DNA of 64,000 nt from Stenocarpella maydis (lineage: Eukaryota > Ascomycota > Sordariomycetes > Diaporthales > Diaporthaceae): contig NQMI01000007.1 of the NCBI GenBank assembly GCA_002270565.1, forward strand, positions 124,001-188,000, in the 5' to 3' direction. The position numbers and the translations under genes are program-made. Positions 43,793-54,402 of this stretch are shown here, in pieces. A model generated the notes under the pieces. The model had not been told where the DNA came from, did not search any database, and was given only the letters and a program-made list of their open reading frames with translations. Numbering within the stretch: the first letter of the stretch is position 1; each line of letters starts with the position of its first letter.

Positions 43793-44917
43793 GAGGGGGG
43801 GGTGGTTGTCTTATCGTGCGCCGGCCGTTGTCTTTTTTTCCATGACGTGCATGTATACACATATGTAATTATTGTCCTCTTTTATCTCCAGTGTACGGAT
43901 GGGCAGGGAAGCATATAAACCCCAATGAGGTCTTTTTGGTTCAAAAAAAGAGAAAGAAATGGCGACCTCAACAGCAATTGGGTGTCTAGATGGTCCTAAA
44001 TCCTTTTCTTGCCTTTGTCCCGCGGCCAAGTGCCGGGGGTTCAGGCCGGGCTGGGCCGGGCTGTGAAGAGCCCGTCGGGATTCTATAGATCTTTCAAGTC
44101 TTATACAGCGCATATAACCCCAAAACCTCGCTTCTCATGATCTTCATTTAGTCGTGATGCCTCCGATATCCTGTCAAAAAAGTAATGGCTCTCGAACGGG
44201 GCCCCAATTTGAGTGTGTAAATTACTCAATCCCCGTCCATCTGGCGCATATACCCCAGATAAAGTTCCCCCATCTTTCATCAATCCTGATACGTAGATCT
44301 ATCGTAAATGCAACGGAAAACCCAACGCGCCCCAACCGGGCCGTGACTCCGGCCACGCACCACGCGGCCCCCAAAGGGGCCCTTCCCAGGGCCCTTGACT
44401 TTACGGCTATGCAGCTGCCGAGGCGCTCTCTCCAATCAGTAATCCAGGACAGGAGCAAGGAACGGGCTCGTGTGACTAAAGTCAAAAGGATGAACATCTC
44501 TGTGTGATTGAACATCAGCCAGAACGGCCGAAAGCTTGTGGTCTCCGACGGGTGAGTAAGCGGCACGGCAACCTTTTCGAGCGAGCTCAACGGAGCGCTC
44601 ACTCCATTGGAACGAGGATCTGCGGCTTATATTAATGACTGCTGTGGTGTCCACGGCGATCCCGTCTATGTGGAATTGTTGCCTCGATGCCGGGGTGTAA
44701 ACATTTGACTGGAGTAATTTGATCACTTGGTGGCTTGTAATTGGCTAGTGATTCCCACAAGTAAAGGAGACCCAAACCCAAAAGGTAATAATATTACCAC
44801 TATGAATGGCCTGCAGCAGTTTCCTACGCGGAGTACACAATACACAACTCCTGCCCTATGCACAACCAGCCGTCTCTTAATCAAGCCCCCGAGGTTACAA
44901 GATCCAGCCCAGGCCGA
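43793..44917. other. Convergent intergenic region, no gene seen
   Basis: 3' flanks of the MFS gene and of the disordered-protein gene. Short unrelated open frames only. Confidence 0.5.
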
Positions 44918-47697
44918 TTAGTGCAGCATCAGGGGCCCACCTTCTTCCCTAAAGCAGGACCCTTTCCACGTTTTTGAGGATTTCATGCTCTTTCTCCTGC
45001 GCTCCCGCTCGGCATTGAGCCGGCGCGTCTCGTCGCGGGTCCTACGGACCTGACGGCGCGCATGCTGCGTTGCGGGAGGCTTTCGCTCCTTGGAGACGGC
45101 GTCGAAGGCTTTGAGGTCCGCCAAGAACCTGCGCAACCGGAGGCCGGTCTTTTCGCGGATCCACGCGTCCAGGTCCTCGTCGCAGGCAGCGCAGATGGCC
45201 ATCTTCAGGCCCAGCAGGATGTCCCTGTCGTCAATATCCTTGTCGAGGTAGGCTCCCGAGTCATTTGTGTCTGAGTTCGGGACTCCTCCCGGCGATACTG
45301 TTTTCTCTGTCGGACGCCTTAAGCGTGACCCACGGGGCGAGCTGTAGTTGGTCACAATTTCCTGAGAAGCCTCAAGCTTTGCGGCAGCCTGTCGAGCCGC
45401 TTCGAGCTCCATCCTCCTCTCGTACTGCCTCCTCTCATCCATGTCGTCCAGCTTCTGTATAACCGCATCCAGAGCTTTCTCGAAGGAATAGGACCTTCCC
45501 ATAGTACAACTCCAAGTAGCAGGCAGTTGCGGGACTGCGTCACCGTCCTGCATATTTCGGGCACTTGATGTCCTTCCCGGCTCCCCCGTGGAGGCTTCAG
45601 GTTCCTCTTTGATGGTCGCGGGCACGGGTGGAGGCTTTGTATTTGACTTCCGCCGTAGGACTGTCACTCTTGACCACGGCTTGTAAACCGACTGGCCAGA
45701 GCGATGGCGGCTTGCCACCTGGGACTGAGAATGCAATTCTGGAACGTCTTTGGGTGGTGTCGGTGGCTTCTTCTCAAGCTCTTCAGTAAAGCCAACATCG
45801 GGACGTTCGGGGCATGGCACTTTTGGAGGAACAGGGGGGGCATTTCCGGGTTCGACATGTTTCCTGACTTTTCCGGCCGGTGCAGAAGGCCGCGAGTGAT
45901 GTGGAATTGGGTCCTTCTCAGGCACCGGGGGCCTTTGGTGCATCACTGTCGAAATGTCTGCACCTTCATTTTCATGGCGTTCTGGAGACGGAGACTCATT
46001 ATGTATCAAGACTCCTGCTGTTGGCCATTGTGATGTGTCTTCCATGTGCCGATGAGGACTTCTTTGCGGCACGGCCTGACGTTCAATTGACGGCTTTTTG
46101 CGAGGAGTCCTGTCGAAGAATGGGCTGTCACTGTTGGATGATAAAACTGGATTGTTTGACTCTAGCTGCTTGTTTTGCGATGTTGCTGGGCTTGGGGAGT
46201 TAAAGTACGCATCGATGATACCCAACTTGTCCGAAGGTGTTAAATATGGCTCGGCCACGGCGGCTTGAGAAGGATGGATGTGATCGATGGAAACCCTCCT
46301 GTTGCTATGGGACCCGATGGCAGTGGGCGCATCTCTCTTGCGCATCCAGGGCATCAAATTCTTGTTCACGGCTGCCGCGGTGGTGTTCACGGCCTGTTGC
46401 TCGGTGTGAGGGTCGGAGGAATCAGCTTCGTTCTCATGGACATGTGGGGCTGCTGATGCCTCAGGAGGCGAGTCCTGCTCTGATGGAGTAACAGTGCTCC
46501 CATCTACCTGTACATGATCCACATGTGCGTTCCTGTCGCGTTTGTAGTTCACAACTGGTCGATTCTGGCGAGTCGGCTCGGTAATCCTAGGCATTTGTTC
46601 ACATGAAGTCACTGCCAGCCCCGCAGCTTTGAACTGTGCGTGGTAGGGCAGAAATTCCGCCACCGTATCCAAGGTCGTCGGCGAATCCGAGACGGTAGGC
46701 GTAGACTGAGGTATTTGGGGCTTCCCATCAGTGTTTACCGCCGCGGAGTACTTCTCAAGCTGCTTTGTGAACCGAGCCAAGTTTCTTGACTGGTCTCGAG
46801 TCTGGTGTGATTCTGGAACTGCATTGGGAGGCGGTTTGATTTTAGGCGGCGGCATCAGGCAGGAAAGACGGTCCTGTTGCGACAGCCCCCTGCTGAGGGA
46901 CTCCTCCGCTAGGGGGCCTAGACCTGCGGCTCGGCTGTCTGCTATCGGTCTCGAGGATATAGTTTCGCCCCGTTGACGAGAGGGTTCATTCAGTCTGGCA
47001 CTCCGGGAGGAAGGAGGAGCACGAGCGACGTAGCTAGCGTGCCTCTTTGCGTTGTTTCTTGGGAATTTGGCCAGTTCCACGCTGCTGCTACCATCTAGAG
47101 GTCCGACGTGAGCATATTCAGGCTGTCTCTCAGCAGAGGCTACTGGAGGCAATCAGTTAGCCTCGGAGAAGGTCGCCCTGGAAGCGGAGGACGAACTATA
47201 ACGGCCAGGATCTTCTGGCACCTGCATAAGAGAGAATTCTGCCTCGTGCCGGCCCCGCCCATACTTCAGAACATGAGTTGCAGACACAGGGTTCTCCTCG
47301 GCCCCATGGTGAGCAACGTCCTGCGGGACTGGTTTCATGCCGGGGTGGGAGTGCACGGGGTCTGCATCGCGTCGGCGAGGCGTGTCCAGGCCGGCGATCC
47401 ACTGGGTTGAGCCAACCCGCGGGCCGACTTTGGGTTTTCTTTTCTGGACACAAGGACGTGTACCGGATGGGCGCAGGCCTGACGAGGACGTTGTTGAGTG
47501 GACAAAGGAAACTCTGACCCTGCTATTTCTGTTGCTGACGGCGCGGCGTCGGCGTCGACCAACCAGCACCTGCTGTGCACGTCGTAGCCGGGAGAGGGGT
47601 GGGCTGAGAGGCCTCTTGAGGACATCCTGAGCGGCCTTTGTGGATGGATTCGCAGGTTGGGAGGCGGGCGAGGCGGATTTGATGGTGGGCCGGCCAT
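44918..47697 (-). CDS. Large disordered protein with a conserved-looking C-terminal helical domain
   Basis: Three exons are inferred: 47697-47570, 47522-47203 and 47142-44918, giving 890 residues. The third exon's frame opens only at a TTG, so upstream exons are needed; introns of 47 and 60 nt restore one frame from MAGPPSNPPRPPPN. The first is short, and the second has two possible donors (47202 or 47196). Most of the protein is Pro-, Ser- and charge-rich with repeated PPVPxK-type segments (PPVPPKVP, KPPTPPKDVP, KPPPVPA) that could bind SH3 domains. Near the end are a short coiled coil (DERRQYERRMELEAARQ) and a compact helical part with CAACDEDLDAWIREKTG and RLRRFLADLKAFD, then a basic tail. 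I do not recognise the family; a scaffold or cortical role is only a guess. Confidence 0.65.
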
Positions 47698-48067
47698 GCG
47701 GACTTCCTTTCTAAGCTAAGTTGAATGCAGGCATCGTCCATATTCCAAAAGAGGCGCCGTAGTGTAAGGGGAACCCGAGAAATACTACCGATGTTTGGCG
47801 AGGACTAGGGAGATTAGAGCGGGGCAGACGGGCTGAGAAGGCGACGGGTCGATTCTCAATATCATTGGGAGGGGAAACATCAAGGCCGGCACCAGACGGG
47901 CCTTCCACGGCCAGTGGGTCTCGGCCTGGATCTGACAGGAAGGAAGCGAGCACCCGGTGTCGTGATGCCAGTGGCTGTATCTGGCCATGTCGGTGGGCCG
48001 CAGGCGATGCCTGGCATCACAAGTGCCCAGGTGAGGGAAGGCTCCTGCCGTGCAGTCCGCCGCATCC
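47698..48067. other. Intergenic region, no gene seen
   Basis: Promoter of the disordered-protein gene and 3' flank of SDHAF1, both on the minus strand. Confidence 0.5.
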
Positions 48068-48412
48068 TCATCTGATGTCCTTGATGCCAGGCCCGGAGTA
48101 AGTCTCGAGCTGCCTCCGCCCTTTCCTCAGGAGAAACTCGATTGCGGCGAAATCACGCTTCTCAATGGCCAGGTTCTTGTCGAACTCTGACCTGGCGAAT
48201 ACTTCAAAATGTTTCCGAGTGGCCTGGAATCTCAGTGTAAGCAATCGCCAGTCGCGGTTGGCCCCCCCCCCCTCGATACGCTCGAGGGAACTAGTGTAGT
48301 GGTTGGGTTTGAGGAACGGGTGGATGGTTACATTTGGCTTCTTGCGCGTCTCTCTCAAGCACTGGCGATACAAGCTCAGTACCTCCTTCTGTAGACCTGA
48401 TAGGCGAGCCAT
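48068..48412 (-). CDS. SDH6: Succinate dehydrogenase assembly factor 1 (LYR protein SDHAF1/Sdh6)
   Basis: Exons 48412-48332 and 48223-48068 encode 78 residues. The LYR motif is at 14-16 within VLSLYRQCLR, and the C-terminal block DFAAIEFLLRKGRRQLETYSG is characteristic of SDHAF1. In the mitochondrial matrix this small protein helps insert iron-sulphur clusters into, and protect, the Sdh2 subunit of complex II. The 108-nt intron is in frame and has no stop, so unspliced RNA would encode a 36-residue insert between the helices; it also contains a run of nine or more G/C pairs. The frame is open upstream to 48556, with another ATG at 48481, but the ATG at 48412 gives the usual MARLSGLQ start. 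Confidence 0.9.
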   Translation of the reverse strand: MARLSGLQKEVLSLYRQCLRETRKKPNVTIHPFLKPNHYTSSLERIEGGGANRDWRLLTLRFQATRKHFEVFARSEFDKNLAIEKRDFAAIEFLLRKGRRQLETYSGPGIKDIR

Positions 48413-49236
48413 GGCGAGATTGAGTTGGTGTGCCTCTCGCCGGGTGGGTTCAGGATAGTGTCGAGGGTGCTTGGGGCTCATCAAGGTGAGTCGCGTGTGT
48501 GACTGGAACTTTTGGTGCGAGGGCCGGAAGATAGTGAACGTCATTAATAAACCCACAGCAAGCTGCAGTGTACCCCCGGCGACTAACGCAGCGGGTCCTT
48601 GCCCCTGCTCGGACCCCCTGTCGATCCATGGGCAGCAACCGCTGTCTGCCCCGATGGCCTGTAGATGCCCTACTGATCATATATGACGAGTATTCTCCTG
48701 TCCATACCTAGGTATGCTGATCAGGAACCAGAACAGCTATCCCATTCAGTCGCTTGACTGGGGCCGTTTTGATTGCATTCTGCTTCAAAGTCTGGCAGCA
48801 TCTATCTGCTGATGACGAATGCTGGGCATCTTGCCGTATATCATGTGATGTAACCAAAGGGCAATACACTAGACCGCGGCGATCAGTGAACCAAGCAAGC
48901 ATCCGCGCGCCGCGCAGGACGCTCGCTGCCGCTTTGAGCACTTTGGTAACGAAGTATAATTTATTACTACCAGTCCCATTGCCCTGGGGTCTCTCCTCAC
49001 AAGCACGCCAGAGAAGGGTTCTTGGAGTATATGGTCCCATGGCAACTACCCAGGGCTACTTTCTATGCATCCTGACCACGCAGTCATTGGCCTTGGTCGA
49101 CGCGTGCGATATTCCGGCAAGCACGATGCGGCCCACGATGTGTTTTACTTGGCTATTCCGGGGGTGGAAGAGTCCGTCAGTCAAATATAACCATACATAA
49201 GCCACCTACTTTCCTGCCATTGTATACACATAACCT
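48413..49236. other. Divergent intergenic region, no gene seen
   Basis: Shared upstream region of SDHAF1 (minus) and the RBR gene (plus). It contains one ACCTAGGTAT palindrome near 48705. Open frames have no recognisable features. Confidence 0.5.
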
Positions 49237-50100
49237 ATGAGAATGGAAAGGCAGCCAGCAGTGAAAAAACACCGATTACGCCCCACCGCCAACCTCTCAG
49301 ACGTCAGATCATTCATTAGGGAGCCCAAGAACACCACCGCCTATTCGGAAGTCAAGTCGTTCCTCAGGGACTCCAAGAACAAGGCCAGGCGGGCCTTGCA
49401 CCTAGACCATGAGATTCTGTCGGTGCTCTTGCCTGTCACATCCAGATCCTGCCCCCGTGCTGATGACTGTCCCAGCCCCTGCGGAGCCTGCTACGACAAC
49501 TACCCCCGCAGACACCTCGTCTCCCTGGGGTGCGGCCACGGCTACTGCAAGCAGTGCTTCCAGCAGCTCATCCTGAACGCCTGCCAGGCGGAAGTCAACT
49601 GGCCGCCGAGGTGCTGCGGCGCCACCGCCATCGACCGCAAGACCTGCCTCAGGAACACCCGCGGCGGCCTGCTCTCGCTGTACAAGCACAAGCACGCCGA
49701 GTACTCGGTGCTCCCGGCCGAGAGGTACTACTGCCCGGCACCCGACTGCGGCCTCTTCGTGGGCCCCAACAAGGACGACGCCCCCTTCCGCCGGGCGCGG
49801 TGCCGCCTCGGCCACGTCACCTGCATGGACTGCGGGGAGCGGGGAGGCCACAAGGATGCCGCCGAGTGCCCGCGGAACGTGGCCGGCATGGAGGAGGTGT
49901 TGAGCATGGCGCGCGTCGAGGGGTGGAGGCGGTGCTACCGCTGCCTGACCATGATCGAGCACAGGAGCGCGTGCCGCCACATGAGGTGCAAGTGCGGCGC
50001 TGAATTCTGCATGGTCTACGGGGCCAAGTGGTGGACCTGCCGGTGCACGGAGCGCCAGCTCAAGGCCATCAAGAAGCACGCCAGGCAACGAGACCTCTGA
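49237..50100 (+). CDS. RBR-type E3 ubiquitin ligase-like protein (RING1-IBR-RING2)
   Basis: Single exon, 287 residues. RING1 spans about 82-137 (CGAC, then CGHGYCKQC and a late CC). The IBR has YCPAPDCG, then CRLGHVTCMDCGE and an ECP. RING2 begins CYRC at 233-236. Cys246 in SACRHM matches the catalytic cysteine that carries ubiquitin as a thioester in Parkin/HHARI-type enzymes. Family RING2 domains normally end FCYxCG; here it is FCMVYG, with Tyr261 where a zinc-binding cysteine is expected, followed by WWTCRC. The domain may therefore be destabilised, or bind zinc differently. No membrane or UBA-type domain is seen. It would act in the cytosol or nucleus; the target is unknown. The ATG at 49237 is the first in frame. 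Confidence 0.86.
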   Translation: MRMERQPAVKKHRLRPTANLSDVRSFIREPKNTTAYSEVKSFLRDSKNKARRALHLDHEILSVLLPVTSRSCPRADDCPSPCGACYDNYPRRHLVSLGCGHGYCKQCFQQLILNACQAEVNWPPRCCGATAIDRKTCLRNTRGGLLSLYKHKHAEYSVLPAERYYCPAPDCGLFVGPNKDDAPFRRARCRLGHVTCMDCGERGGHKDAAECPRNVAGMEEVLSMARVEGWRRCYRCLTMIEHRSACRHMRCKCGAEFCMVYGAKWWTCRCTERQLKAIKKHARQRDL

Positions 50101-50335
50101 GGGGCGGTCGAGGCGCGGGACGGGATAGTGGGGTCCGGTGACGGGATCAATCTGGATGCGTAGTGGCTTCCAACATCGCAGCATGCTCTTCCGTAGTATG
50201 GTAAGATCTCATCCTATGGGTAAATCAACCGTGGCATAATAGTCTATAGTCTTCAGGATAGCTTTTACCTCTTTCAACGAGTTTGAAATTATACAAGTCG
50301 TTCTCCACCCACCACGTGCCCTCATCGGCTTGGAT

Positions 50336-51978
50336 TTAATAGTATGATGATACGCTGCCGGGGTGTGCACCCGGGGCCTGCCGACTGGGCACCGCCGTCT
50401 CCTCGTCCGAGCTATTCTCGTCTCCAAAGTCGTCGCTTCGGTCCGGTGGGGCGCGCATGGCGTTCAACGTCAGATTATCCAGCACAGGTACGTCGAATGG
50501 TTTCAACGTATGGATCTCACGCGCCGAGGGCATCTGAGCCAGTAGGGTCCCCGCGGGCGTGATGGCCTGAGTGAATATCTGGAACGTGTGTAATTAGCAG
50601 AGGCTCCCAGGTCATGCATGAGTGCAACCCGTTGCTGAATCCTGCCAGAAACGGGGCATGATGTCCATATCCTCACCGTGTCATTTTGCTTGGACCATTT
50701 GGCCTCCAGCATCTCGATCACGCGCGTCTCCTCCAGCTTCCCGGCATCCGCGCCCCATGTTGTGCCCTTCTCGACCCGTCGGTCCTCCCGCTTCTCCGAC
50801 CACTCCTTCTTGAGCCTACCCAGCCCCGAGGACTTCCTTGACGAGTCTTTCACCTCCACACCAAGCTCCTGGTACGCCGCGTGTAGCCACCCAATCGCGT
50901 TGCCCGTCTGCCCGCCCAGCTCGGCGTCAATGCCGAAGAAGCGACATGCCTTTGCCCTACTCGTCCGCCGTAGGTCTTCAAGATACTTGATGAAGCCTTC
51001 GTTCAGCTTTCCAGAGCTGCCTCCCCCTGCTGTGCCGGACTCCTCCCCTTCCTCTTTGTTCTTTTTGCCGAACAGTATGCTGCCACCGCCGATGGGCCCT
51101 GCCCCTCCTCCTTGTGACGCGCAGAGGGCATGCGCCTTGGCGGCATGCTCGGCGGCAGCAACACACAATCTAGCAAACAGATGCGCTCGGACCTTGGGTA
51201 TGTCTGGTGCCTTGTACATCCACTCCTTGTCGTTTTGGTTCCTGTCTTGCGCCACCACGGCCGGGTATGGGTCATCCTTGAGCACGGCGAGCAAGGTGGC
51301 CTCTGCGAGTGCCAGCTCACATTGGGCCCGTGCCGTGGCTGCCGACACGTCTGCGCATGGTGGGGAGGACAGGTGGGAACTGTGAGGGCGCTCGGCACGG
51401 CGGGCGAGGTGGTCATAGACACTGGCCGCGTCGAGCAGGTGCTTTGTCGCGGTGGATATGCAGGCCTGGCGCGGCTGCGAGCCGATGGCATACAGGTCCT
51501 CGGTGGTGGTGGTGGAGAAGAGTGGGTGGAGAGCTGTCCGCGCCAGGAGAGTGTAGGCATAGCCTAATGTGGCCAGCACGAAGGCAACCTCGTGCTCCAG
51601 GCTATGAATCTTGACCCTCGCATTCTCCCTCTTGCCTGGGATGAAGACGTCTGCCAGCGTGGGCCGCCACTCGATGTTCAGGGGAACATTAGACCGCTGG
51701 ATGATGCTGAAGATCTCGAGGCCATTGCCAATGGTTCGGTGGTTCAGGCCCGAGTCGACAGCGAAGACATACGGGAGGTAGCCCGTTATGGCGGACACGA
51801 CGGTCGGAAGGTTGGAGCTTTGTGCCTGTGCAGAAGATCGCTTGTGTTTCTTAAGCACATCTCGGACGACGCCACGCTGCGTGCTTGTTGAGAGAGGAAG
51901 CGAAGGGTGCGACTCGCAGGTGAAGCTCGACGAGTAGGAGAAGGCCGAGGTCGTGGGGAGGACGAACGGGTACGGCAT
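50336..51978 (-). CDS. palC: pH-response regulator PalC (BRO1 domain)
   Basis: Exons 51978-50677 and 50578-50336 (98-nt intron) encode 514 residues. The protein opens with [19 protein letters not shown], the typical PalC start, and continues into a BRO1-like domain ([12 protein letters not shown], then [21 protein letters not shown]). The end of the domain has AAYQELGV and [12 protein letters not shown], and the second exon supplies an acidic Ser-rich tail. PalC links the alkaline-pH sensing complex (PalH/PalI/PalF) to ESCRT-III Vps32 at the plasma membrane, leading to PacC activation. The frame is open upstream of the chosen ATG, but only that ATG gives the family N-terminus. A GCCAAG hexamer on the coding strand lies 160 bases upstream. 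Confidence 0.91.
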
Positions 51979-52549
51979 CTTGAGCAGACGGTCTGCAGCG
52001 GAAGTCAGTGTCACTTCAGATGTCGCCAGAGGACAAGGTGTGCCTTGGGGCCATTTTATGCGTTTCGGACCGTACCTAAACACAAAAAAAGAAAGGGCGA
52101 CCGCCGCAAGCTGGTGGTGCACTGAGGGGCTCAAGCTCTTGGCGCGTTGGACTGGCAATGGTGTTGCATGTGCTCTCCGCCGTGCAGAGCTGCAGGGTCC
52201 CCCTAACTGACTGATGTCATGGCGGCTCCGGGCACACTAGAGCAGCTTCAATGTTCCAGATGTCCTAGTGTACTACGGAGTAGGGCCCTAGGCCAGCCCC
52301 ACTCGCAACCGGAATGCGGTTGGGTACCGATCCCGGGGTTACAATGCTGGGGAAGCTGGGAGCTTGCTTCTGGACAGCTTCCAGAAACCTCACTTGGACT
52401 GACATCTGGAACTACTGCAAAAAGTTACCCGACCATCAACCCCATCCACCAATACTGCACACCGCACCTGCGACCACCACAATCAGCGCCGTCCTCCCTG
52501 CACCCAATTCTCGAGATACAACAACGCCCCGGTCATCCCAAGCCCCGCA
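51979..52549. other. Divergent promoter region of palC and ALG6
   Basis: Shared upstream region with no supported gene. It contains the PacC-like hexamer noted separately. Confidence 0.55.
52138..52143 (-). promoter_or_regulatory. Possible PacC-binding hexamer upstream of palC
   Basis: GCCAAG on the minus strand matches the PacC consensus GCCARG. It sits about 160 bases before the palC start. A six-base match occurs often by chance, so support is weak. Confidence 0.2.
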
Positions 52550-54402
52550 ATGGCTGGAACACCCTCAGGTCGTCACCACAAGCCTCGACGCAAGGTGAAG
52601 CAGAATGGCGACGGGAAAGGCTTCCAGCTCTCCAAAGCAGAGACCCTCGTCAGGGCGCCCTCCTTCCCACTTTCGGCATTCCTCTGGCCAGCAAGAGGCT
52701 CAGTGTCGCAATGGGAGGTCCTGCCCCTTATCCTCATGGTAGCCGGGCTGTTCAGGTGGGCAGCCGGACTTTGGGGATACTCAGGTGAGCATCAGCCTCG
52801 GCCCTCGTCGGTCTTGATCCCAGAAACCCCCGGCTCACACCTGTCCACACTTCCGTAGGATTCGAGAAGCCCCCCATGTTCGGTGACTATGAGGCACAGA
52901 GGCACTGGATGGAGATCACAACACAGCTGCCCATATCGGCATGGTACTTCTACGACCTGGATTGGTGGGGGCTCGACTACCCGCCCCTGACGGCGTACCA
53001 CAGCTGGCTTTGCGGCAAAATCGGCACCCTCATCGACCCTTCTTGGTTCGCACTTTACACGTCGCGAGGCAACCATGATGCCAACCTCAAGATATTCATG
53101 CGAGCAACTGTCATCATCTCCGAATACCTCATCTTCGTGCCCGCCGTCGTCATGTTCGTGAGGAGGTACGGCAGGCTCCTCGGCGTGTCGAACTGGACAA
53201 CTTCGATCGCTCTCGTTGCGGTGCTCATGCAGCCCGGCACGATACTCATCGACCACATTCACTTCCAGTATAACACGGTGATGCTGGGCTTCGTCATAGC
53301 CAGCATGTCTTCTATGCTTGCCGGGCGCTTCTTCTGGGCATCAGTCTTCTTTGTCGCCGCCCTCGGCTTCAAGCAGATGGCCCTCTATTACGCCCTACCC
53401 GTCTTCTTCTTCCTGCTAGGAAGCTGCCTCTTCCCCCAGATCAGAATATCCCGTCTCCTAGCCATCGCTCTCGGCACGGTCATCTCGTTCGCCGTCCTGC
53501 TGCTCCCACTGGTCGTCGGTGCACTGTATGATAAGAGCCAGGGCGCCGACTCCCCCAGGGCTGATCCTCAAGGAAATGTAGGTCGCCTGCCAATTTTTGA
53601 ATGGATCGAGGACCATGTCGATACAAATGTCTTCTACTGGCCTGTGGTCGAGCAACTAGTCCAGATGATCCACCGTGTCTTCCCTTTCGCGAGGGGTCTC
53701 TTCGAGGACAAGGTCGCAAATTTCTGGTGCGCGCTCAACGTAGTCGTCAAATTGCGACAGTACCCATCGGAAATTTTGCAGAAGGCATCTCTGGTCGTGA
53801 CCCTTGCCTTCAGTCTGGTCCCCAGCCTGATCCTGTTCTTCAAGCCCAAGAAAGAACTCTTGCCCTTGGGCTTCGCAACTACCGCCTGGGCATTCTTCTT
53901 GTTCAGCTTCCAGGTCCACGAGAAGAGCGTACTGCTGCCCCTGATGCCTATGACTCTGCTCTTGGCTGGTAACAACGGCCTTGGAAAAGAGACTCGAGCA
54001 TGGGTTGGATTCGCGAACATAGTGGGAGCATGGACAATGTTCCCTCTGCTGCGGCGGGTCGACCTGCGTGTTCCGTACGCCGTGATCACAGGTCTATGGG
54101 CTTACCTTCTCGGGCTGCCACCTACGTCTCTTGGTGCTTACTTTGAGGAGGGCAGCAGCCCATGGGCGCAGTGGGCTACTTTCCTTCTGCACGGCGGGTT
54201 CTATCTGGCCATGGCAGCCTGGCACGTTCTCGAAAGCTTCGTCACCCCGCCCGAGAACAAGCCGGACCTGTGGACGGTCATCAACGTTGGAATCGGCGCA
54301 GCAGGCTTCGGCATCTGTTATCTGTGGTGCCTCTACAGGTTGGTAGTAGGAGCCCAAATCTTACCCAGGACATGTGTTTCCACGCAGAAGAAGACCCAAT
54401 AA
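52550..54402 (+). CDS. ALG6: Dolichyl-phosphate-glucose:Man9GlcNAc2-PP-dolichol glucosyltransferase ALG6
   Basis: Exons 52550-52784 and 52859-54402 (74-nt intron) encode 592 residues. The first luminal loop carries the ALG6/ALG8 hallmark: FGDYEAQRHWMEITTQLP, WYFYDLDWWGLDYPPLTAY and the following HSWL. About ten membrane helices follow, with IDHIHFQYN and ALGFKQMALYY in conserved loops and FQVHEKSVLLPLMP near the end. ALG6 adds the first glucose to the lipid-linked oligosaccharide in the ER lumen. The WYFYDLDWWGLDYPPLTAY block and EKSVL favour ALG6 over ALG8. I considered a final intron after CLYR, but the uninterrupted end YRLVVGAQILP resembles relatives better, so the stop at 54402 is kept. 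Confidence 0.91.
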
